Assembly (NCBI GenBank): GCA_964608265.1
Contig: CAZSNP010000003.1
Coordinates: forward strand, 71,260 to 135,259
Direction of reading: 5' to 3'
Source of the DNA: JANWXR01 sp964608265
Lineage (GTDB): Bacteria; Chloroflexota; Anaerolineae; Anaerolineales; UBA6663
Length of the DNA stretch: 64,000 bases
Within the stretch, counting starts at the first letter, position 1. Each line of letters starts with the position of its first letter. Positions 48,716-55,488 of this stretch are shown in pieces. The notes beneath the pieces are model-generated. The model was not told where the DNA came from. It did no database searches and saw only the letters and a list, made by a program, of their open reading frames with translations. The position numbers and the translations under genes were made by a program.

Positions 48716-49837
48716 ATCGCTTGCGTCACTCTGATCCAGAAACTCCCCTAATTTTTCCAACGCCTCACCAAAGTTCCTCCGCCCCAGCCCGACGCGAAAG
48801 TGCTGGCCGGACATGTCGAACATCGAACCGGGCACGATCATCACCCCGGCATTTTTCAATACCGTTTCGACCAATGCTTCCACCGATTGCGCGCCCAACC
48901 AACGCGGGAACGCGACCGATCCGGCTTGTGGCGCGAGCCACTCGAACTGCGCCGCACGTGCGCCAAAGACTTCGGCGGCGAGGGCGGCATTGCGACGAAC
49001 GATTTCGAGATTGCGCGCGGCTAAAGCTTCTCGCGCGCGCAGGGCGATGATGGCCAGCGCCTCGCTCGGCGCGCTGTGGCAGATGGACGTGTAGTCTTTG
49101 AATGATTGGCAACGCGCCAGCATCTCGCGGTCGTGCGCGACCAGCCAGCCCACCCGCAGCCCCGGCAGCCCGAAGGTTTTGGACAAGCCGCACAGCACCA
49201 TTGCGCGCTCGTAGACCTCGACGGCGGAGGGGAGCCGCGTCGCCTCATCCAGCTCCAGCCAGCGATACATCTCGTCGCAAAACAAAATCAGATTGTGCTC
49301 GCGGGCCAGCGATACGATGGCGTCGAACGTCGCGCGGTCGGGCAGGTAGCCGGTGGGGTTGTGCGGCACGTTGACGACGAGCATCCGCGTGCGGGGCGTG
49401 ACGAGCGCCCGCAGCCGGTCGAGGTCGGCGCGCCAGCGCCCGTCGCGCAAGCTCAACTCCCACAGCGAGACTTCGCAACCGATCGAACGCGCGACCTCGT
49501 ACAAAGCCTGATAGGCCGGGAACATCGCCACCACATGATCGCCGGGTTGCAGCAGCGCGTGCATGGCGATGAAGATGCCCTCGATGGGCGAGACGACGAG
49601 GGTCTCCGCCGGGGCCACGCCCGCGTACAGCCGCGCGATCTCCTCGCGCAGGGCCGGGTGGCCGGGAGACTCGGTGTAGCCGAGCGACAGCGACTCCCAG
49701 CGTTGCAGCCCATCGGCGTCGGCGTGGCTGAGCAGTTCGCGCACGCTCATGCTTTCACAGTCCGAGGCGCTGAGAAGATACGGCGCGCTGAACTCGTGCT
49801 CGGCAAAGTAGCGTTCGATCTTGAAGGGGACGAGCAT
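48668..49837 (-). CDS. PLP-dependent aminotransferase, class I/II
   Basis: 389 residues, fold type I. The PLP Lys lies in CGLSKTFGLPGLRVGW; NVPHNPTGYLPD and ILFCDEMYRWLEL carry the Asn and Asp that hold the cofactor. It is similar in size to aspartate- or capreomycidine-synthase-like transaminases; the substrate is not evident. The ATG at 49837 (MLVPFKIERYF) begins the family N-terminus; a longer frame upstream is Arg-rich and unlikely. The last 17 or so residues (SDVTPSGHSAYAAQGKL) are encoded by the dispersed repeat, so the original stop was lost or moved. Confidence 0.87.
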   Translation of the reverse strand: MLVPFKIERYFAEHEFSAPYLLSASDCESMSVRELLSHADADGLQRWESLSLGYTESPGHPALREEIARLYAGVAPAETLVVSPIEGIFIAMHALLQPGDHVVAMFPAYQALYEVARSIGCEVSLWELSLRDGRWRADLDRLRALVTPRTRMLVVNVPHNPTGYLPDRATFDAIVSLAREHNLILFCDEMYRWLELDEATRLPSAVEVYERAMVLCGLSKTFGLPGLRVGWLVAHDREMLARCQSFKDYTSICHSAPSEALAIIALRAREALAARNLEIVRRNAALAAEVFGARAAQFEWLAPQAGSVAFPRWLGAQSVEALVETVLKNAGVMIVPGSMFDMSGQHFRVGLGRRNFGEALEKLGEFLDQSDASDVTPSGHSAYAAQGKL

Positions 49838-49937
49838 ACGATTTGAGAGGGCTGGTTGAGGCTTCGGAGGAACCAGGTTCGCACGCGTACGCCCGGGCAA
49901 TGACCGCTTACGGTCGCTCTCGCATCGGCAGATGTGT

Positions 49938-50432
49938 CTACCAGCCCTGCGTGCCCGGCTCGCCCTTGAACGGGCCGACGACCTTCGCGGTGATCCATCC
50001 ACCGTAGAAGCCGCCGGGCTGCGGGGTGACGCGCTCGCCATCCACAAAGCACGCGTCCATTAATTGTGGATACAGCGCGATGTGGTCGCGGATGGCGGCG
50101 TACTCGGCGACCGGCTCGGGATAGAACCACGCGGCATTGGCGGCGGTACGTTCACCGACGGTGAGGGTGTAATAGCTGGCGCGGCCCTTCCACTCACACA
50201 GCGAGCTGCGACCCGTGCGGGTGAAGTGCTGCATCTGCACATCGGCGGGCGGCAAGTAGTACACCGGCGGATGGCTGGTCTCGAGCATGCGATACGCGCG
50301 CCGTGTGTCGGCAATCGTCACGCCGTTGAACACAACTTGAATGTGGTGGGCGGTGAGCTCCACGCGTGGTGGGCGCGGATAGTCCCAGACGGATTCCTGG
50401 CCGGGCTGAGGTTGGATGCGTTTCGGTGTCAT
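49938..50432 (-). CDS. DUF427 domain protein
   Basis: 164 residues. VWDYPRPPRVELTAHHIQVVFNG by parts, then HPPVYYLPPADVQM, SSLCEWKGRASYYTL, NAAWFYPEPVAEYAAIRDHIALYP and GFYGGWITAKVVGPFKG are the conserved blocks of DUF427 (small beta-tent fold). The function is unknown; members often occur beside oxidoreductases. The tail GFYGGWIT is complete, so the gene is intact. It precedes the aminotransferase on the same strand by 100 nt. Confidence 0.88.
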   Translation of the reverse strand: MTPKRIQPQPGQESVWDYPRPPRVELTAHHIQVVFNGVTIADTRRAYRMLETSHPPVYYLPPADVQMQHFTRTGRSSLCEWKGRASYYTLTVGERTAANAAWFYPEPVAEYAAIRDHIALYPQLMDACFVDGERVTPQPGGFYGGWITAKVVGPFKGEPGTQGW

Positions 50433-50458
50433 GGCCCAATCATATCGCGATTTCAGCT

Positions 50459-50508
50459 CTCACCCCTCGGCCCCCGCTCCCCCGGGGAGAGGGGGTTAGG
50501 GGTGAGGG
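50459..50508. repeat. CTCACCCCT...AGGGGTGAGG hairpin
   Basis: CTCACCCCTCGGCCCCCGCTCC is followed by GGAGAGGGGGTTAGGGGTGAG; the arms meet at CCCCGGGG. Same family as 13018-13117 and 23526-23600. It lies in the divergent spacer between the DUF427 gene and the permease. Confidence 0.6.
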
Positions 50509-50574
50509 CAGTTCATCGAACTTTCATGTCCCTGCCATTGGTTGCGACTAACCCTCTGTGCTAGCATAGCGGCG

Positions 50575-51513
50575 ATGTCGCTCGCATCGCTCGTCGAATC
50601 GCTCACCAACTTCACCACCATCTTCCTCGGCATCTTCATCGAGGCCGCGCCGTTCCTAATGCTGGGCACGCTGACCTCTGGGCTGGTCGAGGTCTTTTTC
50701 AATCGCGGCGACTTCAGCCGCTTTGTGCCGCGCAACCCCTTCCTCGCTGCGTTTGCCGGCGCTGGGATGGGGCTGGTCTTCCCGGTGTGCGAGTGCGGGG
50801 TGGTGCCGCTGGCCCGGCGGCTGGTGCGTAAAGATCTGCCGCTCTCCGCAGCCGTGTCTTTTCTGCTCGCCGCGCCGGTGGTCAATTTCATCGTCATCGC
50901 CAGCACGCTGGCTGCCTTCGGGCCGGGGCCGGTGCTGTATGGCCGCCTCGGCTTCAGCGTGTTGATTGCGACGGCGACGGGGATGGTCTTCGCCTTTCAG
51001 CGCCGCCCGGAGCAAGTGCTGCTTCCGCAGAGTTTACGGGTGATGGCCGGGGCCAGCGGCCTGGCTGAAATCCCGCTCACGCCCGTCAACCGCGCGCCGC
51101 TCGGCGAGCGCCTGCGCCGCGTGCTCGTCATCGGCGTGGATGAGTTTTTCGAGATGGGCCGCTACCTGGTGGTCGGCGGACTGCTGGCGGCGGGGATGCA
51201 GACCGTCGTCCCCCAATCGGCGCTGCTGGGCGTGGCGAGCGGGCCGGTGCTCTCGGTCTTCGTGTTGACGGCGTTGGCCGTGCTGCTCTCCAACAGCTCG
51301 ACGGGCGATGCCTTCATCGCGCTGGCCTTCCCCGGCCCGTTCACCACCGGCTCCATTCTCTCGTTTCTCGTCTTCGGCCCGATGGTCGATATCAAGAGCA
51401 CGCTGATGTTCCTGGGCGTGTTCAAGCGCCGGGCCGTCGCCTATCTCGTTTTGCTGCCGCTGCTCATGTCGCTGCTCATGGGCATCTTCATCAATTTGAA
51501 CACGACCTGGTGA
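50575..51513 (+). CDS. DUF318 / ArsP-type permease
   Basis: 312 residues with about eight membrane helices. VFPVCECGVVPLARRL, AAPVVNFIVIASTL and LSNSSTGDAFIALAF are typical of the DUF318/YraQ family, which includes the organoarsenical exporter ArsP. The Cys pair CEC in the first conserved block suits metalloid or thiol chemistry. It usually pairs with a TIGR03943 protein; the truncated gene at 51569 is the probable remnant of that partner. The substrate remains open. The start at 50575 (MSLASLVES) is chosen over an in-frame Met 11 residues upstream, which has no ribosome site. Confidence 0.85.
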   Translation: MSLASLVESLTNFTTIFLGIFIEAAPFLMLGTLTSGLVEVFFNRGDFSRFVPRNPFLAAFAGAGMGLVFPVCECGVVPLARRLVRKDLPLSAAVSFLLAAPVVNFIVIASTLAAFGPGPVLYGRLGFSVLIATATGMVFAFQRRPEQVLLPQSLRVMAGASGLAEIPLTPVNRAPLGERLRRVLVIGVDEFFEMGRYLVVGGLLAAGMQTVVPQSALLGVASGPVLSVFVLTALAVLLSNSSTGDAFIALAFPGPFTTGSILSFLVFGPMVDIKSTLMFLGVFKRRAVAYLVLLPLLMSLLMGIFINLNTTW

Positions 51514-51568
51514 TTCGGGGTGCGGGCTGCGTGTTTCGTGTTTGAATACGCACGTCGCACTTCGGCAT

Positions 51569-51826
51569 ATGATGACGGCTCAACACTATCGGCTCACACA
51601 GACTGTGCTCATGACCGCGCTCGGCCTGCTCATGACCTGCAAGCTGTGGACGGGCAATGTCTTCTGTTACCTCAACGAACGCTTTCTGCCGTTGATTGTT
51701 TTCGGCGCGGCCGCGGCACGGGCGTTGGCGCTCGGGGCTGCGTGGCGCTGCAGGCCCATCCCCCTCATCAGCGCGGTGAACGTCGAGGTGGTCGAACAGC
51801 CCGAGCACCCGTACATGTATCCATAA
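51569..51826 (+). pseudogene. Truncated TIGR03943-like membrane protein, N-terminal part only
   Basis: 85 residues. LTQTVLMTALGLLMTCKLWTGNVFCYLNERFLPLIVFGAA, read in parts, matches the first two membrane helices of TIGR03943 proteins (a helix, then a YxNxRFxPL motif, then a helix), which are normally about 200-300 residues and follow a DUF318 permease. The frame ends soon after the second helix, and the C-terminal domain is missing before the next gene starts at 51844. It may be a decayed partner or a minimal version. Confidence 0.6.
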
Positions 51827-51843
51827 CTGATGTCTGATCGCGA

Positions 51844-53223
51844 ATGGCGCTGACTCGTTTCGATTACATCGTGTGGAGCGTGGCCGGCGCGCTCGGGCTC
51901 GCCATCCTCGGCGTCGTTGCTCTGGGCGACCGCGTCGGGGTGCGCGTGGCGCGGACCTTTCCCGCTGAGGCCGGCGTCGTTGCGGCTTCGGCCCGCATCG
52001 GCCTCGAGTTTGCCGACGCGATGAACACCGATACAGTGGAAGCGCGCTTCAGCCTCGAGCCGCCCACCGAGGGCCGCTTCGAGTGGCGCGGGCGGCAAAT
52101 GTCCTTCATCCCCGCGCGCGGCCTCCGGCCCGGCCAGGCGTATACAGCGCGGTTGCAGCCCGGCGCGCAGAATCGCGAGGGCCGCGAGACGCAGCAGGAG
52201 TGGCGGTGGAGCTTCAGTGTGCGCGAGCCGTATATCGTTTACCTTTCGGCGGAGACGGGCGGCGCGCGCGAAGTGTGGCGGGTGCCCGCCGGCGGCGGCG
52301 CGCGCGTGCCACTCACGCAGACCAATGGCCGCGTGTACGATTTCGCCGTGGCCCGCGATGGCGAGCAGATTGTGTACAGCGTCGTCAACGAGGCGCGCGG
52401 CGCGGATTTGTGGCTGGTGGATCGCGAGGGCCGCAATGCGCGCATGCTGGTGAACTGCGGCGCGGATTTGTGCACCACGCCCGCCTGGTCGCCTGACGGG
52501 GGCGCCCCCGGCAGCGCTCGGATCGCCTACAGCCGCGAGCCGGCGGGGCTGTCGCCCGGCTCACCCAACGGGCCGCCGCGCGTGTGGACGGTGGAGGTCT
52601 CTTCCGGGCAAACGGCATCGGTGTATCAATCGTCGCAAGTGTTGGGCTACGGCCCGGTGTGGTCGCCCGATGGGCGGCGGTTGGCGTTCTTCGACGGCAG
52701 CGCGCCGGGCATCCGTCTGCTCGATGTGGGCAGCGGCGAGGGGATGTTGATCAGCACGCCGATGGGCACCGTGGGCAGTTGGTCGCCGGACGGGGAGGCG
52801 ATGGCGTACAACGATCTGAATCTCGAAACCGGCCAGCCGCAATCCACCCTCGCCCGCGCCGACTTCGGCTCGCAGACCATCACCCCGCTCGTTGGGCAGG
52901 ATGCAACCCTCTCCGATTTCGGCGCGCCCGTGTGGTCGCCGGATGGCGAGTGGCTGGCGGTGAGCGTGCGCACGCGCGACGGCGGCCCGAGCAAACAAAT
53001 CTGGCTGCTGCGCCCCGACGGTTCGGAGAGGCTTCCCGTCACCGCCGATCCCAGCTACACCTTTGGCGGCCAGCGCTGGAACGCGGCCGGTGATGCGCTG
53101 GTCCTGCAGCGCTTCGAATTGAACAAGCCCTTGGCCACACCGGAGGTGCTGGTATGGCAAAGGGCTACGAATATGGTGACGCTGCTCGCACAAGGCGCCG
53201 CGACGCCCGAGTGGATGCCGTAG
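51844..53223 (+). CDS. Membrane-anchored TolB-like propeller protein with Ig-like domain
   Basis: 459 residues. One N-terminal membrane helix (VWSVAGALGLAILGVVAL, about 11-28) anchors it. Residues 35-125 form an SbsA/Big_5 type Ig-like domain (VVAASARIGLEFADAMNTD, MSFIPARGLRPGQAYTARL). Residues 128-459 are a propeller with repeated WSPDG motifs (AWSPDGG, VWSPDGRRLAFF, SWSPDGEAMAY, VWSPDGEWLAV). Such proteins act outside the membrane in binding or surface assembly. There is no catalytic motif. The stop lies 4 nt from the convergent SET gene. Confidence 0.82.
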   Translation: MALTRFDYIVWSVAGALGLAILGVVALGDRVGVRVARTFPAEAGVVAASARIGLEFADAMNTDTVEARFSLEPPTEGRFEWRGRQMSFIPARGLRPGQAYTARLQPGAQNREGRETQQEWRWSFSVREPYIVYLSAETGGAREVWRVPAGGGARVPLTQTNGRVYDFAVARDGEQIVYSVVNEARGADLWLVDREGRNARMLVNCGADLCTTPAWSPDGGAPGSARIAYSREPAGLSPGSPNGPPRVWTVEVSSGQTASVYQSSQVLGYGPVWSPDGRRLAFFDGSAPGIRLLDVGSGEGMLISTPMGTVGSWSPDGEAMAYNDLNLETGQPQSTLARADFGSQTITPLVGQDATLSDFGAPVWSPDGEWLAVSVRTRDGGPSKQIWLLRPDGSERLPVTADPSYTFGGQRWNAAGDALVLQRFELNKPLATPEVLVWQRATNMVTLLAQGAATPEWMP

Positions 53224-53227
53224 TGCG

Positions 53228-53755
53228 CTAGTAGTTGCCGGCGACGGCGGTTTGCAGGCGCTCGATGCGCCGTTGCAGGTAGGGCGAGAAGTAACCTTTG
53301 TAGCGTTCCTGCAGGTCGGGGCTCATCCAATCGTTGCCCGTCACGCGCCGGCGACAATTCGCCGCGCCGCACTCGCAGTCGAACTCGTCGTACGGGTTGC
53401 TGTCCGACATCGCGTAATCGAAGCACACCTCTTCACCCGGCGCAATGTCGCGCCGGGCCACGATGACGATCTGCCCCTGCAGGCCGGCGTTCGGGTCGCA
53501 GCAGTGGTTGATAAAGTCGGCGTCGTCGTCGGGGATTACCGAGGCGAGGTACAAACCCTCTTCCACCTGCACGCTGTGCTGGCGCAGCACCCGCGGCAAA
53601 CGCTGCAACTGCTCATCGTCCACGATGGCGCCGCCCCACACCATGAGGCGTTCGCCTTTTTCCACGAACTCGTGGGCGAACACCCCCATGCCGCCTTTTT
53701 CGGGGATGGGCGCGGTATGCAGCTTGGGGTTGAGGAAAGCGAACTTGTCAAACAT
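53228..53755 (-). CDS. SET-domain protein, putative lysine methyltransferase
   Basis: 175 residues. GMGVFAHEFVEKGERL opens the SET fold; FINHCCDPNAGLQ (NHxCxPN at 83-89) and EEVCFDYAMSD hold the AdoMet and active-site Tyr114. A post-SET motif with Cys127, Cys129 and Cys134 (CECGAANC) can bind zinc with Cys86. All catalytic elements are present, so it should be active. SET enzymes in bacteria may modify DNA-binding or ribosomal proteins; no substrate is hinted at here. AAAGGA lies 8 nt before the ATG and a promoter candidate is at 53891-53918. Confidence 0.88.
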   Translation of the reverse strand: MFDKFAFLNPKLHTAPIPEKGGMGVFAHEFVEKGERLMVWGGAIVDDEQLQRLPRVLRQHSVQVEEGLYLASVIPDDDADFINHCCDPNAGLQGQIVIVARRDIAPGEEVCFDYAMSDSNPYDEFDCECGAANCRRRVTGNDWMSPDLQERYKGYFSPYLQRRIERLQTAVAGNY

Positions 53756-53890
53756 GGCGGTTGTCCTTTCCGCTAAAAGAATTTACCGCCCATCCCGAAG
53801 TTCACGTGCCCAACCGGTGGACCGGCGGCTGCGAGCTCGAGTAGGCGGCAAAGCGTCAAGCGCGGTGTTTGACCAACGCGTCGAGCGCGA

Positions 53891-53918
53891 AATATACAGG
53901 CTGTGGCCGAGATTGCAA
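53891..53918 (-). promoter_or_regulatory. Candidate promoter of the SET gene
   Basis: On the minus strand TTGCAA (53918-53913), 16 nt, TATATT (53896-53891), leaving a leader of about 130 nt before the start codon. Confidence 0.45.
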
Positions 53919-53964
53919 GTGTGATTCGGGGTGCCGGGAAAACTTTAAGCCTGCGCCGGCGCAC

Positions 53965-54002
53965 AAAAAAGAGCCGGGCGACTTGTTCAGTTCGTCCGGC
54001 TC
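53965..54002 (-). terminator. Terminator after the 106-aa gene
   Basis: GAGCCGG (53971-53977) pairs with CCGGCTC (53996-54002), with more pairing inside (GCGA/TCGT). The minus strand continues TTTTTTGTG. It separates the upstream small gene from the SET gene. Confidence 0.8.
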
Positions 54003-54081
54003 CGTCGGCGCAGGCGCTGGCGCGGATGTCACCCGCTCGCACGGCGGCGGTTCGCAGGCGCAGCTTGTAGCCGCGACCGTG

Positions 54082-54402
54082 TTAGCGCGCCCTGGGCCGC
54101 GGCAGCAGCGACAGCACCTTGGCGCACAGCGAGCGGGCCTGCACCAGCGCGGCCATATCGCGCACGCCGTCGGGGTCGCTGCCAGTGATGTGGGTGATGA
54201 TGTCTTTCTCGGCCTGAGCGATGGTCTGGCGCAGCGCGCCGTTGACGAAGGCGCGGTTGCGATTGGTCGTGGCCGCGGTCTGCACCAGGCCCCTGGCGCG
54301 TTGAAAGCTTTGCAGCAACTGCACGCGATAGACTCCGGTGAGGATGGCCGCACACATGGCCGCTTCGTTGATGAGGATGGCGATGGTCTGTTGTGTGTCC
54401 AT
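54082..54402 (-). CDS. Small helical hypothetical protein, 106 aa
   Basis: An alpha-helical, Ala/Arg-rich protein: TIAILINEAAMCAAILTGVYRV may form a membrane-associated helix, followed by AEKDIITHITGSDPDGVRDM and a basic tail. GAGGG lies 8 nt before the ATG at 54402. A terminator follows at 53965-54002 and a very stable 17-bp hairpin precedes it. It is not recognised, but the gene has a ribosome site and its own terminator, which argues that it is real. Confidence 0.6.
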   Translation of the reverse strand: MDTQQTIAILINEAAMCAAILTGVYRVQLLQSFQRARGLVQTAATTNRNRAFVNGALRQTIAQAEKDIITHITGSDPDGVRDMAALVQARSLCAKVLSLLPRPRAR

Positions 54403-54423
54403 AAGTAATTCCCTCAAACGGGC

Positions 54424-54468
54424 GGGCGGCCGACCGGCTGCGTCCGTACGTCAGCCGGTCGGCCGCCC
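54424..54468 (-). promoter_or_regulatory. 17-bp perfect hairpin in the leader of the 106-aa gene
   Basis: GGGCGGCCGACCGGCTG (54424-54440) is the exact complement of CAGCCGGTCGGCCGCCC (54452-54468), 11-nt loop. It ends about 12 nt before the ribosome site of the gene at 54402. It could be a leader structure or the terminator of a lost gene. Confidence 0.5.
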
Positions 54469-54743
54469 CAAACACTACCTGACCCGTTTGTACCTCGGAC
54501 GCGCCGCGCGGACGGATGGGAAATAGCGGCTATCGTTGGGTAGGTTGGGGCGACGTTGGCCGTCCCGCCGGGCGTCGCTGCGTTTCATCTTCATAAACGT
54601 GTGCGCCGGCCGACTTCGTCAGCGCGCCTCAAATTCATTATCGGCCGGGCGCCTTGACGCCGGAGAAACTTTCCGTGAAAGTTGGATGAGAGCGTCGCAA
54701 GCCGACGATGCGACGAATTGATGACGTCGGGTACTCGACCACG

Positions 54744-55400
54744 ATGCAACTTCTTCCCAATCTCTATCGCGTACCAGGGGTGGTGGCCAACGTCTTTGCC
54801 CTGATCGATTCGGATGGCGTCACGCTGGTGGATACGGGCCTGCCGCACAATCACCACCGCCTCCTGCACTTCGTCGCCCGGCTCGATGGCGCTGCCCGGC
54901 CCATTCGCCGCCTCCTCATCACACATGCCGACCGCGACCACATGGGCAGCGTCGCCGCGCTGCGCGAGTTGACCGGCGCGCGGGTATATGCCAGCCGCCT
55001 CGAAGGCGAAGCGATGGCCGAGGGGCGCGAGACGCGCCGGTTGCGCGTCACCGGGCCGTACCGATTGGCGCTCGCCCTGTTGCGCCCGCTGTTCGCCAGA
55101 ACCAGGCCCGCCCACGCCGATGAGTTTGTGGAGGACGGACAAACGCTGCCGCTCTTTGGCGGGCTGACGGTGCTGGCGACGCCCGGGCACACGCCGGGCC
55201 ATCTATCCTTCTACTCCGCCGCGCACGGCGTGCTCTTCGCCGGGGATTCGCTGCGCGTCATCGGCAAACACCTGCGCGTATCGAGCGGGCCGAACACGCA
55301 CGACGCGGCCCGGGCGCAGGCCTCGGCGGAACGGCAATTTGCCCTGCGGCCCCGGTTGATTTGTTGCGGGCACGGCGCGCCCCGGTTCATGCCCGATTGA
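54744..55400 (+). CDS. MBL-fold metallohydrolase
   Basis: 218 residues. The metal motif LLITHADRDHMGS corresponds to HxHxDH with Ala-Asp-Arg between, so the second His is replaced by Asp (THADRDH). Then ATPGHTPGHLSFY, the bridging Asp in LFAGDSL and a last His in CCGHGAPRF complete the site. This looks like a glyoxalase II / quorum-lactonase type hydrolase of unknown substrate. The ATG at 54744 (MQLLPNLYRV) is preferred; an upstream ATG at 54708 would add 12 residues. Confidence 0.83.
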   Translation: MQLLPNLYRVPGVVANVFALIDSDGVTLVDTGLPHNHHRLLHFVARLDGAARPIRRLLITHADRDHMGSVAALRELTGARVYASRLEGEAMAEGRETRRLRVTGPYRLALALLRPLFARTRPAHADEFVEDGQTLPLFGGLTVLATPGHTPGHLSFYSAAHGVLFAGDSLRVIGKHLRVSSGPNTHDAARAQASAERQFALRPRLICCGHGAPRFMPD

Positions 55401-55488
55401 ACTGCACGAATTTATCAAACCGATTTCGTGCGAATCAGGTACGCCGCCGCTGCCCGGTTTGGCGCGATAATGCGAGGCGCCCGTCTCT

